A stretch of 64,000 nucleotides of DNA from contig NZ_SNAQ03000005.1 of NCBI RefSeq assembly GCF_004375085.3, forward strand, positions 124,001-188,000, given 5' to 3'. The notes under the pieces were generated by a model. That model saw only the letters and a program-made list of their open reading frames with translations, did no database searches and was not told where the DNA came from. Numbering within the stretch: position 1 is the first letter of the stretch; each line of letters starts with the position of its first letter. Of this stretch, positions 35,769 through 43,873 are shown piece by piece. The position numbers were made by a program, and so were the translations under genes. This DNA is from Lewinella sp. W8. GTDB lineage: Bacteria > Bacteroidota > Bacteroidia > Chitinophagales > Saprospiraceae.

Positions 35769-35817
35769 CCGGTCGGCGGACGAACCAGCTCGTACCTCGC
35801 GTTTCGGCCGACGACCT
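35769..35817. repeat. Dispersed intergenic repeat, module alpha
   Basis: 49 bp from CCGGTCGG to GACGACCT. The ends form an imperfect inverted repeat (14-bp arms, 12 paired: GGTCGgCGGaCGAA with TTCGGCCGACGACC). Near-identical copies at 38390-38438, 38691-38739 (partly diverged) and in the tandem array 46570-47372. Confidence 0.8.
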
Positions 35818-35830
35818 CGTGATTAATGTA

Positions 35831-35888
35831 GCGTTCATCGGAACTCGTCCGCCGGGGCGTGACGCAGGAACTGGCTCGTCGGCCGAGT
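35831..35888. repeat. Dispersed intergenic repeat, module gamma
   Basis: 58-bp block from GCGTTCATCGG to CGGCCGAGTG containing two imperfect copies of an ACTCGTC-CGCCG type core. An almost identical copy is at 38263-38321 and a diverged one at 38452-38499. Follows module alpha after 13 bp and abuts the purL stop (35893). Confidence 0.75.
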
Positions 35889-35892
35889 GAGA

Positions 35893-38133
35893 TTACGCGT
35901 CCAGAATCGCGCCCAACGTCAGTTCGTGGCGGACCATCCATTCGGAGAGCTCGCCCCAGTCTTCGCCGTCAATGGTCACGTCGTCGCCCTCGACCTTACC
36001 GAGTACGGTGAAGATGACGCCCTGCTCGCGCAGGTAGTCTTCCATGGCGGCGGCGCGGCTTTCGTCTACCGTGACGACCACCCGGCTCTGGGCTTCCCCG
36101 AAGAGGAAGGCATCCTTGCGGTAGTCACCGTCGGTGGTGATGGTGTAGCCGTGCCCACCCTCAATGGCGGATTCCGTGAGGCTCTGGAACAGACCGCCGT
36201 CGGACACGTCGTGGGCGGATTTGATCATCTCGCCCCGGATGAGTCCCAGGATGGCCTTATGCAGCAGTTGCTCCTCCTCTAGCTCGAAGTGCGGAGCGGG
36301 GCTCTGCTCGATGCCGTGGATTCGGCGCAGGTACTCGGAAGAAGCGATATCGTCCTGGGATTTACCCACCAGGTAGATTACGTCGCCCTGGTCCTTGAAG
36401 CCCAGGGTCATATTTTTGTTGGCGTCGTCCAGTACGCCGAGCATTCCGATGGTCGGCGTGGGGTAAACGGGTTCTACCCGGCCACCTTCGTACTGACTCT
36501 GGTTGTAGAAGCTCACGTTACCGCCGGTGACGGGCGTGCCGAAGGCCCGGCAGGCGTCGCCCATGCCCTTTATGGCGTTGACGAACTGGTAGAAGGCCTC
36601 GGGGTTGTAGGGGTTACCGAAGTTGAGGCAGTTGGTGATGGCCACCGGCTCACCACCAGAACAAACGATGTTGCGGGCCGCTTCGGAAACGGCGATCATG
36701 GCCCCCTTGTAGGGATCGGCGTAGACGTAGGCGGAGTTACAATCCGTCGTCACCGCCAGTGCTTTGTCGGAGTTTTTCACCCGCACCAGGGCGGCGTCGG
36801 ATTTGTGGATTTCCGACATGCTGTTGGTCCGTACCGTACCGTCATACTGGTCGGTGATCCAGCGCTTGGACACCAGGCTGGGGGCAATGAAAAGTTGCTC
36901 GGCCGTGGCCTTCAGGTCGGCGGGAACCGCAACTTTCGTGGCGTCGAAGGCCTCCACCTGATCGAGGTACTTGGGGCGAGCGGTTTCCCGCTCGTAGACG
37001 GGGGCGCCGCCACCCAGCACGAGGGGTTCGCTGGGTACGTCGGCCACCAGTTCACCGCCGGCGTAGAATTCCAGTCGGCCGGTATCGGTGACTTCCCCGA
37101 TAAGTTCACACTCAAGGTCCCACTTGTCGAAGACGGCGAGGAGGTCTTCCTCCCGTCCCTTTTCGCACACGATCAGCATCCGCTCCTGGCTTTCACTCAG
37201 GAGGATTTCCCAGGGCTTCATGTCGGCCTGGCGGGTGGGTACCTTGTCCAGGTCAATGCGCATTCCCGTGCCGGACTTGGCGCTCATTTCGCTGGTTGAG
37301 CAGGTGATGCCCGCCGCTCCCATATCCTGCATACCGACGACGGCACCGGTCTTGATGACCTCGAGGCTGGCCTCCAGCAACAGCTTTTCCTGGAAGGGAT
37401 CGCCCACCTGTACGGCGGGCAGGTCCTCGGCGCTGTCTTCGGTCAGGTCGGCGGAAGCGAAGGTGGCACCGTGGATGCCGTCCTTGCCCGTCGCGGAGCC
37501 CACGATGAATACCGGGTTCCCGGGGCCGTCGGCCGAAGCGCTGATGGTCTCCCCGTGCTTTACGATACCCACGGACATGGCGTTGACCAGAATATTCTGA
37601 TTGTAGCTGGGGTGGAAGTACACCTCACCGCCCACCGTGGGAACGCCGAAGCAGTTACCGTAATCGCCGATCCCCTTCACGACGCCGGCCACCAGGTGCT
37701 TGGTGTGCGGCAGCTCGGGATCGCCGAAGCGCAGGCTGTTCAGGGCCGCAATGGGACGGGCACCCATGGTGAAGATATCCCGGTGGATACCCCCCACCCC
37801 GGTAGCCGCTCCCTGGTAGGGTTCGATGGCCGAGGGGTGGTTGTGGCTTTCGATCTTGAAGGCGCAGGCCAGCCCGCCGCCGATGTCCACCAATCCGGCG
37901 TTTTCTTCGCCGGCGCCTACCAGCAGCCGCTCCCCGTCGCGGGGCAGCGTCTTGAGCCACATGATGGAGTTCTTGTAGGAGCAGTGCTCGGACCACATGA
38001 CCGAAAAGATACTCAGTTCATTGAAGTTGGGCGTACGGCCCATGATCTCCACAATCTTATCAAATTCCTCGGCGGTCAGACCGAGATTTTTTGCTACTTC
38101 TACGTCGACTTTCACGTCTTGGGCTGCCGCCAT
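35893..38133 (-). CDS. purL: Phosphoribosylformylglycinamidine synthase, PurL subunit (small type)
   Basis: 746 residues, the length of the PurL subunit of the PurLQS complex (not the large 1,200+ residue single-chain enzyme). Fourth step of purine synthesis: FGAR to FGAM with ATP and ammonia. Motifs: S-E-H-C-S-Y-K-N-S (about 48), F-K-I-E-S-H-N-H-P-S-A-I-E-P-Y-Q-G-A-A-T-G-V-G-G-I (about 93-115), G-M-Q-D-M-G-A-A-G-I-T-C-S (about 265) and H-D-V-S-D-G-G-L-F (about 645). purQ and purS are not in the window. ATG 38133 is preferred over an in-frame upstream ATG over the promoter box. Confidence 0.96.
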   Translation of the reverse strand: MAAAQDVKVDVEVAKNLGLTAEEFDKIVEIMGRTPNFNELSIFSVMWSEHCSYKNSIMWLKTLPRDGERLLVGAGEENAGLVDIGGGLACAFKIESHNHPSAIEPYQGAATGVGGIHRDIFTMGARPIAALNSLRFGDPELPHTKHLVAGVVKGIGDYGNCFGVPTVGGEVYFHPSYNQNILVNAMSVGIVKHGETISASADGPGNPVFIVGSATGKDGIHGATFASADLTEDSAEDLPAVQVGDPFQEKLLLEASLEVIKTGAVVGMQDMGAAGITCSTSEMSAKSGTGMRIDLDKVPTRQADMKPWEILLSESQERMLIVCEKGREEDLLAVFDKWDLECELIGEVTDTGRLEFYAGGELVADVPSEPLVLGGGAPVYERETARPKYLDQVEAFDATKVAVPADLKATAEQLFIAPSLVSKRWITDQYDGTVRTNSMSEIHKSDAALVRVKNSDKALAVTTDCNSAYVYADPYKGAMIAVSEAARNIVCSGGEPVAITNCLNFGNPYNPEAFYQFVNAIKGMGDACRAFGTPVTGGNVSFYNQSQYEGGRVEPVYPTPTIGMLGVLDDANKNMTLGFKDQGDVIYLVGKSQDDIASSEYLRRIHGIEQSPAPHFELEEEQLLHKAILGLIRGEMIKSAHDVSDGGLFQSLTESAIEGGHGYTITTDGDYRKDAFLFGEAQSRVVVTVDESRAAAMEDYLREQGVIFTVLGKVEGDDVTIDGEDWGELSEWMVRHELTLGAILDA

Positions 38134-38738
38134 GGTGGATGCTTTTTTCGGTAAGCGGCAAAGATACACCTACTTCAAGGATTGAAGGATTGAATGGGGG
38201 AAGGATTGAAAGAAAAAGCTTGCTGGTTGCTAGCTGCTGGTCAATGCCATCGGGACCGTGCAGCGTTCATCGGAACTCGTCCGCCGAGGCGTGACGCAGG
38301 AACTGGCTCGTCGGCCGAGTGGAGTTAAGGATAAGGCTATGCTAAAGGTGACGTCAAATGCTACGGCCAGTCGGGCGCAGGTGATTCCACCGGTCGGCGG
38401 ACGAACCAGCTCGTCCCTCGCGTTTCGGCCGACGACCTCGTGATTTATACAACGTTCATCGGAACTCGTCTGCCGTTGGGATGACGCTGGAACTTACGCG
38501 TCGGCCTGGAAGGCCGTTCCTTACCGTGGAGCGAGGTCTGCAGACCGTTCGTAGAACGGGCCAGGGCCTCGCGACATATCACTGGGTGGCCACCAAACAA
38601 CCAGAAACTAGCAACCACCAACTGATTCCCCGCCGCAAATACACAACGGAGGTAACTAAAATTGCCCGCTAAGCAGAAAAAACTTAGGTACCGGTCGTCG
38701 GACTACCCCCCTCGTACCTCGCGTTTCGGCCGACGACC
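38134..38738. repeat. Repeat-rich intergenic region between purL and the Nudix-like gene
   Basis: About 600 bp without a gene. In order: an ATTGAAGGA-type low-complexity tract (38175-38210), a TGCTGGTTGCT tract (38221-38241), module gamma (38263-38321), module alpha (38390-38438), a diverged gamma (38452-38499), module beta (38501-38575, as in the second half of the 46.6-47.4 kb units) and a diverged alpha (38691-38739). Any ORF read through it is made of repeat and is not supported. Confidence 0.8.
38159..38166 (-). promoter_or_regulatory. -7 promoter box upstream of purL
   Basis: TATCTTTG (minus), exact TAnnTTTG, 25 bp before the ATG at 38133. No PurR-like or guanine riboswitch structure was seen in the short leader. 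Confidence 0.5.
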
Positions 38739-39125
38739 TTACAGGTCTCGCACCGAATTGCGATCCGTGATCACGTCACGGAGTTCGCGGAGGAATTCCA
38801 CCTGATTGGGGGAAAGGCGCTCCTTGAGGGCTTCTTTGACGGTGAGGAAAGCTCCGCTTTCCATTTCGACCAGTCGGCCGGCCAGTTCGCCGGCGTCTTC
38901 GAAGAGCATCTGCTTGAGGGAGGGGATTTCGTGCCAGTCGCCCTCTACGGCAACGGCTTCTTCCTGGTCCGCAGTGGGTTCCAGCTCGATCAGCTCGGAG
39001 GGATTGTTGGCCTGCAGGTCACCGCCGGGGAGGCCCCATTCGTCGGACTGACGGGTGAGGAAGACTTCCAGTCCGCGCTCGCGGAAGCGGTAAATGATGA
39101 GGCTGACTTTTTTGCGAAGGCCCAT
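38739..39125 (-). CDS. Degenerate Nudix-like protein
   Basis: 128 residues. The N-terminal half follows a Nudix hydrolase (K-K-V-S-L-I-I-Y-R-F, L-E-V-F-L-T, W-G-L-P-G-G-D-L), but the Nudix box that should follow (G-x5-E-x7-R-E-x2-E-E) is missing: R-E-x-x-E-E is replaced by D-Q-E-E-A in a different spacing. Pyrophosphohydrolase activity is therefore doubtful; it may bind a nucleotide without cleaving it. Start ATG 39125 gives M-G-L-R-K-K-V; the 26 in-frame upstream codons look unrelated. The stop codon lies on the edge of a dispersed repeat copy (38691-38739), so the repeat may have set the present C-terminus. Confidence 0.6.
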   Translation of the reverse strand: MGLRKKVSLIIYRFRERGLEVFLTRQSDEWGLPGGDLQANNPSELIELEPTADQEEAVAVEGDWHEIPSLKQMLFEDAGELAGRLVEMESGAFLTVKEALKERLSPNQVEFLRELRDVITDRNSVRDL

Positions 39126-39254
39126 ATCGTAAGTGGGTATTATTGGCCGGGGTTGTATCCGGTTGGGTAGTTGAAACCCGAAAACCACAAAATCGTTCAG
39201 CAAAGATAGGATGATTCTCGCGGGTCAACGGTATTCTTACCGTACGAAGCGGCG

Positions 39255-39262
39255 TATCTTAC
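39255..39262 (+). promoter_or_regulatory. Possible -7 box before the secreted protein gene at 39284
   Basis: TATCTTAC, two mismatches from TAnnTTTG, 21 bp before the ATG; weak. Confidence 0.3.
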
Positions 39263-39283
39263 GGCCCCCAAACCATTGTTAGC

Positions 39284-40018
39284 ATGCGTATCTCCCTCCT
39301 TTTCCTGGTCATTATCAGTCTGTTCGCCGGTGGCGAACTCCAGAGTCAATCCTCCACCAAAGAACTGCTGGGGGCCTGGGAATCGACCTTTGTCGACGGT
39401 CAGGGACGGCGCTCCAAGCTCAGCATGATCATCGCCGATGGCTTCATGGCCATGACGGCCTACAACCCAGACGACGGCGATTTCATCGCCACCCTCGGCG
39501 GGAAGTGGCGGGCCGACTGGGAAAATTTCTCCATCACCTACGAGTTCGACACCTCGGACAGTACCCAGGTCGGGGGCGTCTCCACCATGCCCTACTCCCT
39601 GACGGGCAACACCCTCATCTTCAACAACGATAAGTTCTGGACCCGCGTTGACGACGGCACGCCCGGCGCCCTGGCGGGCGCCTGGGAAATCATCGGCCGC
39701 AAGCGCAACGGCGAGATGCAGGACCTAACGGCCCGCCGGACCGGTCCGCGCAAAACCATGAAGATTCTCTCGGGCACCCGCTTCCAGTGGATCGCCTTCA
39801 ACACCGCAACCAAGCAGTTCAGCGGCACCGGCGGTGGCAGCTACACCACCAACGAGAACGGCCTCTACATTGAGAAGATTGAATTCTTCAGCCGCGACAA
39901 CAGCCGCGTCGGCCAGCAGCTCAGCTTCGACTACAAACTCGTCTACGGCGAGTGGGTCCACAAGGGACTGAGCAGTAAGGGACGACCGATTCATGAGGTG
40001 TGGGGGAAGCGGGAGTAG
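39284..40018 (+). CDS. Secreted protein with two lipocalin-like segments, unknown function
   Basis: 244 residues. Signal peptide (L-L-F-L-V-I-I-S-L-F-A-G-G, cleavage near Q-S-Q). Two copies of a strand-rich segment, each beginning G-A-W-E (E-L-L-G-A-W-E-S-T-F and A-L-A-G-A-W-E-I-I-G), suggest a duplicated lipocalin-like barrel as seen in several secreted Bacteroidota proteins. The C-terminus K-G-L-S-S-K-G-R-P-I-H-E-V-W is conserved-looking. No catalytic residues recognised. Confidence 0.6.
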   Translation: MRISLLFLVIISLFAGGELQSQSSTKELLGAWESTFVDGQGRRSKLSMIIADGFMAMTAYNPDDGDFIATLGGKWRADWENFSITYEFDTSDSTQVGGVSTMPYSLTGNTLIFNNDKFWTRVDDGTPGALAGAWEIIGRKRNGEMQDLTARRTGPRKTMKILSGTRFQWIAFNTATKQFSGTGGGSYTTNENGLYIEKIEFFSRDNSRVGQQLSFDYKLVYGEWVHKGLSSKGRPIHEVWGKRE

Positions 40019-40113
40019 GTTACCTCCGGGTCATCATTAGAAGGTTATAAAACCACTAATTTTCGGGAAGCCCGTGAATACATCAAATCGCCGGGGAAGC
40101 TAATTTCTGTGCC

Positions 40114-40461
40114 ATGACGCTCGACGCCAAATCCACCCTCAAACTCTCCGCTACCGACGCCCAGGCGTTGAAGAACTACCTGGTCCACCTCCTGACCATC
40201 CCGCGGGAGAGCGCCTACTATCAAATCGTACAGTTGCTCCTGGGCCGCATCATCCAAAAGATCCACAAGAAGGACCTGAGCGATCACGTGCTGAAGATCA
40301 AACTCAACGCGGAGGAATCCCTGGCCCTACAAATTGCCATCGCCACCAACGACTGGCCCGGGGATGACCTGGATACGGTCCTTTTCGGAGTGCAGGCGGC
40401 CTTGCCGCCACTGGTGGCCGAGCGCTTGGTGGTGCCGCCGAGGATTGAGTGGGAGGGGTGA
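40114..40461 (+). CDS. Hypothetical protein, 115 residues
   Basis: Mostly helical (L-K-L-S-A-T-D-A-Q-A-L-K-N-Y-L-V-H-L-L; S-L-A-L-Q-I-A-I-A-T-N-D-W), no signal peptide, no membrane segment, no recognised family. The coding frame keeps third-position GC typical of its neighbours, which supports a real gene. It ends 16 bp before the tRNA gene (opposite strand). Confidence 0.55.
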   Translation: MTLDAKSTLKLSATDAQALKNYLVHLLTIPRESAYYQIVQLLLGRIIQKIHKKDLSDHVLKIKLNAEESLALQIAIATNDWPGDDLDTVLFGVQAALPPLVAERLVVPPRIEWEG

Positions 40462-40477
40462 GGTGTAGTGATGATTG

Positions 40478-40549
40478 TGCCCCCAGCAAGACTCGAACTT
40501 GCATCTTCGGTTTAGGAAACCAACGTTCTATCCCTTGAACTATGGGGGC
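40478..40549 (-). tRNA. tRNA-Arg (anticodon CCT)
   Basis: 72 nt on the minus strand. The acceptor stem is GCCCCCA/TGGGGGC, the D arm GTTC/GAAC, the anticodon loop TTCCTAA on a TTGGT/ACCGA stem (anticodon CCT, reading AGG), a 4-nt variable loop and a T arm GCAAG-TTCGAGT-CTTGC. Discriminator base A; CCA is not encoded. All stems pair, so the gene looks functional. Confidence 0.95.
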
Positions 40550-40695
40550 GGGGCTGGGCCGGGTGTTTGGACTGTTGGTCTGATGGACTGTTAGAAGTGA
40601 GGAAAAATGCTTTCCTCTAAAAGACCAACGTACCAACAGATTAACCGACCAACAACCCAGCCAACGAGCCGGGCCGCAAATATAGTTGCGGCCGT

Positions 40696-41265
40696 TTATT
40701 TATCCTGAGCTTCGGGGAAGTCTTCCATGGGGACGAAATCCAGCGAAGCGCCGTTGATGCAGTAGCGGAGGCCCGTGGGCTCCGGACCGTCGGGAAACAC
40801 GTGGCCTTGGTGACCGTCGCAGCGGGCACAGGAGACCTCTACCCTACGCATCCCGTAGCGGGTGTCGACGTCCTCCTTGATGTAGTTCGGGTGGATGGGC
40901 TCGTAGAAGCTCGGCCAACCAGTACCGGAATTAAATTTGGTGGCGGAGGCAAACAGCGGCAGGCCACAGCCGCCGCAGGTGAAGATCCCGGCCCGCTTCT
41001 CCTTGTTCAGCGGACTGGTGAATGAACGCTCCGTCCCGTCCTCCCGCAGGATGTTGAACTCCTGAGCGGTGAGGATACTGCGCCAGTATTCGGTCGTCGT
41101 GTCGAAGGGCTCGAACTCCCCCTCCACCGCCGGTGGATCGTATTTGTAGTTGGGCCGCTGGTCCTCGACCGTAGCGGCATTCTCCCCCTTGGTGGGTTTG
41201 ATCGAATTCTGGGAATTGCAGGCGGCGCAGCACAGCAGCATCACCATCAGACTAAGTAATCGCAT
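40696..41265 (-). CDS. msrB: Methionine-R-sulfoxide reductase MsrB, lipoprotein form
   Basis: 189 residues. Signal with lipobox C-C-A-A-C (Cys16), so the enzyme is anchored in the envelope. The MsrB domain (about 58-185) has zinc-binding C-x-x-C pairs in C-G-G-C and C-A-R-C, the substrate motif F-N-S-G-T-G-W-P-S-F and the catalytic cysteine in R-Y-C-I-N-G-A-S-L. It reduces the R-form of methionine sulfoxide in proteins. The tRNA-Arg gene lies downstream on the same strand. Confidence 0.95.
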   Translation of the reverse strand: MRLLSLMVMLLCCAACNSQNSIKPTKGENAATVEDQRPNYKYDPPAVEGEFEPFDTTTEYWRSILTAQEFNILREDGTERSFTSPLNKEKRAGIFTCGGCGLPLFASATKFNSGTGWPSFYEPIHPNYIKEDVDTRYGMRRVEVSCARCDGHQGHVFPDGPEPTGLRYCINGASLDFVPMEDFPEAQDK

Positions 41266-41511
41266 CTTGAGCTTATTTGCCGGTGTAACAAGGAAGTCCC
41301 GCCGGGGGTTCTAGCCCCGCCCCGCCCAATGGGCCGGGACGTCGCAATTGCGACGCTTTGGGGGGCACCTACCCCTAAGCCGAGACCTACGAACAGCCAG
41401 GCCTACGGCCAAGTACAAACGGCTCGGCGGACCGGCTATACTACCTTACCAGAGCGCTCCTCGGAGCCGTCGAGTGCAACGAGCTGCTCCTAGGTGTCGC
41501 GAACGACCGTG

Positions 41512-42035
41512 CCTTCGTAAAACAGACTTCCATCCACTCTCCATACCCTGGACGGAACAGTGCCTGGCGCCGCCATCGGTAAGCCAGGGCTGGTCCGAAC
41601 AGTGGATTCCCTACCCCATCCTGACCGACCTAAAAGAATCCTCACAGTGTTCGGACGACCTTTCCCTCGGCTGCGCCTTCGTAAAATAGACTTCCGACCA
41701 CTCTCCTAACCCTGGAAGGAACAGTACCTGGCGCCGCCATCGGCAAGCCGGGGCTGGTCCGAACAGTGGATTCCCTACCCCATCCTGACCGACGAGAAAA
41801 AATTCCCACAGTGTTCGGACGACCTTTCCCTCGGCTGCGCCTGCGTAAAATAGACTTCCGACCACCCTCCTAACCCTGGAAGGAACAGTACCTGGCGCCG
41901 CCATCGGCAAGCCAGGGCTGGTCCGAACAGTGGATTCCCTATCCCATCCTGACCGACAAGAAAGAATTCCGACAGTGTTCGGACGTCGTTTCCCTAGGCT
42001 ACGCCGGCATAAAACAGACTTCCGACCACCCTCCC
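41512..42035. repeat. Tandem array, period 164 bp, 3.2 copies
   Basis: Copies start at about 41512, 41676, 41840 and a partial at 42004; the phase is exactly 164 bp at each step. The copies are about 85-95% alike by eye. Each holds inner inverted repeats (CCCTGG with CCAGGG, and GTCCGAACA with TGTTCGGAC). Order and some words (CCTGGAAGG; TTCGG-CGACC-TTTCCC) match the 162-bp array at 46570. Confidence 0.85.
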
Positions 42036-42239
42036 GTCCTAATAAAAGGACTCAATAGGATTTCCGATTTAGCGAGGCTACCAGCCGGATAGATTTGACT
42101 CCTCGGACTGGAAGTCCTCGACCGGAAGTCCTCGACCGTTTACCCGCGACTTCCACCTTCAATCCTTCATTCCTTCATTCCCTCGATCATTCAACTCCTT
42201 CATTCCCCCAATCCTTCTTCCATTCCCTCCCCGATTCCG

Positions 42240-42247
42240 TATCTTCG
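42240..42247 (+). promoter_or_regulatory. -7 promoter box upstream of the ALDH gene
   Basis: TATCTTCG, one mismatch from TAnnTTTG, 23 bp before the ATG. Confidence 0.45.
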
Positions 42248-42270
42248 CCCGCCCAAACCAAAGCAAGATC

Positions 42271-43800
42271 ATGAACAAGGATTTTCTATCTAAACTTGGC
42301 CTGGCCGAAGACAACGACGGCACCAGCACCGGAAGTCAGGGACACCACAACCCGAACGACCACATTGAAAGCTATTCTCCCGTCGATGGCGCCCTGATCG
42401 GACGGGTATCCACCACCACCCGCGAGCAGTATGACCAGGTCATCGAAACGGCCCAGGAGGCCTTTAAAACCTGGCGTTTGATGCCCGCTCCCCAGCGGGG
42501 CGAGATCGTGCGGCAGTACGGTGAGGCGCTGCGCAAGCACAAGGACGCGCTCGGCCGACTGGTCAGCTACGAAATGGGTAAGAGCCTCCAGGAAGGCTGG
42601 GGGGAAGTCCAGGAAATGATCGACATCTGCGACTTTGCCGTGGGCCTGAGCCGTCAGCTCTACGGACTGACGATGCACTCCGAACGCCCCAACCACCGCA
42701 TGTACGAGCAGTGGCACCCCCTGGGGATCGTCGGCATCATTTCGGCCTTCAACTTTCCCGTGGCCGTCTGGAGCTGGAACAGCATGATCGCCCTCGTCTG
42801 TGGTGACGTAACGGTTTGGAAGCCCAGCGAAAAGGCCCCCATGTGTGGCGTGGCCTGCCAGAACATCTGGGCCGAAGTTGCCGCCGCCAATGACCTCCCC
42901 GAAGGCATCAGCAGCCTGATCAACGGCGACTACACGGTAGGTGAATTCATGACCACCGACACCCGCGTCCCCCTGATCTCCGCCACCGGATCCACCCGGA
43001 TGGGTAAGATTGTGGCCCAAACGGTGGGTGCCCGCCTGGGTAAATCCCTGCTCGAACTGGGTGGCAACAACGCCATCATCATCACCCCCAGCGCGGACAT
43101 GGACGTGGTCCTGACCGGCGCCCTCTTCGGAGCCGTTGGCACCTGCGGTCAGCGCTGCACCAGTACGCGCCGCCTGATCATCCACGAAAGTCGGTACGAT
43201 GAAGTCCGCGACAAACTGGCCACGGCCTACGGACAACTCCGTATCGGTGACCCCCTCGACCAGAACAACCACGTTGGTCCGCTGATTGACCAGGGTGCCG
43301 TGCAGATGTACCTCGACGCCATCGAGGGTATTAAAAAGGAAGGCGGGAAGACCGTCGTCGACGGCGGCGTCCTCGAAGGCCCCGGCTACGAAAGCGGTTG
43401 CTACGTCAAGCCCGCCGTATTCGAGGTGGAACCCGGCAGCAAAATGGCCCAGCACGAGACCTTCGCGCCCATTCTGTACCTGATGAAGTACAGCGACCTG
43501 GAGGAGGCCATCGAGATTCAGAACTCCGTACCCCAGGGACTGAGCTCCGCCATCATGACCTCCAATATGCGGGAGAGCGAGCGCTTCCTCAGCGCGGCCG
43601 GTTCCGACTGCGGGATCGCCAACGTCAACATCGGCACCTCGGGTGCCGAGATCGGGGGTGCCTTCGGTGGCGAGAAGGAAACCGGTGGTGGCCGTGAGTC
43701 CGGCTCCGACAGCTGGAAGGCCTACATGCGTCGCCAGACCAACACCATCAACTACTCCACCGAACTGCCCCTGGCCCAGGGCATCAAATTCGAACTTTAA
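42271..43800 (+). CDS. ALDH7-type aldehyde dehydrogenase (aminoadipate-semialdehyde dehydrogenase-like)
   Basis: 509 residues. NAD-dependent oxidation of an aldehyde, most likely alpha-aminoadipate semialdehyde in lysine breakdown, judging by the ALDH7 signature near the C-terminus (N-I-G-T-S-G-A-E-I-G-G-A-F-G-G-E-K). Catalytic residues: Glu in L-E-L-G-G-N-N-A (about 268) and Cys in G-T-C-G-Q-R-C-T-S-T (the last Cys, about 302). The cofactor site A-F-N-F-P and W-K-P-S-E-K-A-P is normal. No other lysine-degradation gene is beside it. A hairpin terminator follows. Confidence 0.92.
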   Translation: MNKDFLSKLGLAEDNDGTSTGSQGHHNPNDHIESYSPVDGALIGRVSTTTREQYDQVIETAQEAFKTWRLMPAPQRGEIVRQYGEALRKHKDALGRLVSYEMGKSLQEGWGEVQEMIDICDFAVGLSRQLYGLTMHSERPNHRMYEQWHPLGIVGIISAFNFPVAVWSWNSMIALVCGDVTVWKPSEKAPMCGVACQNIWAEVAAANDLPEGISSLINGDYTVGEFMTTDTRVPLISATGSTRMGKIVAQTVGARLGKSLLELGGNNAIIITPSADMDVVLTGALFGAVGTCGQRCTSTRRLIIHESRYDEVRDKLATAYGQLRIGDPLDQNNHVGPLIDQGAVQMYLDAIEGIKKEGGKTVVDGGVLEGPGYESGCYVKPAVFEVEPGSKMAQHETFAPILYLMKYSDLEEAIEIQNSVPQGLSSAIMTSNMRESERFLSAAGSDCGIANVNIGTSGAEIGGAFGGEKETGGGRESGSDSWKAYMRRQTNTINYSTELPLAQGIKFEL

Positions 43801-43806
43801 TCTATC

Positions 43807-43839
43807 GGCGGTCGGAGGGCACACAATCCTCCGACCGCC
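43807..43839. terminator. Hairpin after the ALDH gene
   Basis: Perfect 12-bp stem (43807-43818 with 43828-43839), 9-nt loop, no T-run; probable terminator or transcript-stabilising hairpin in the gap before the epimerase gene. Confidence 0.6.
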
Positions 43840-43873
43840 CCTTATCGTTATCCCCCCGAACTAACTGCATTCC

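Larger units (their letters stand above)
41266..42270. other. 1-kb intergenic region holding a tandem array
   Basis: Between msrB and the aldehyde dehydrogenase (divergent). 41266-41511 is unique GC-rich sequence with no gene. 41512-42035 is the 164-bp tandem array. 42036-42239 contains repeated CCTTCATTCC-type pyrimidine tracts (reverse complement of the ATTGAAGGA tract near purL) and then the ALDH promoter. Frames read through the array carry the repeat and no protein signature. Confidence 0.75.

Noticed and set aside
38739-38741. Frameshift or pseudogene at the Nudix-like gene 3' end
   Set aside because: The frame is intact and ends normally; only divergence of the Nudix box is seen, so pseudogene status is not supported.
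41348-41910. Short open frames across the 164-bp array
   Set aside because: Made of repeat sequence, open on both strands, no start context or protein signature.
42286-43824. Long minus-strand open frame (512 codons) opposite the ALDH gene
   Set aside because: No protein pattern; GC-rich shadow of a well-conserved enzyme. The same applies to a 630-codon frame at 47799-49691 and one at 36289-37299.
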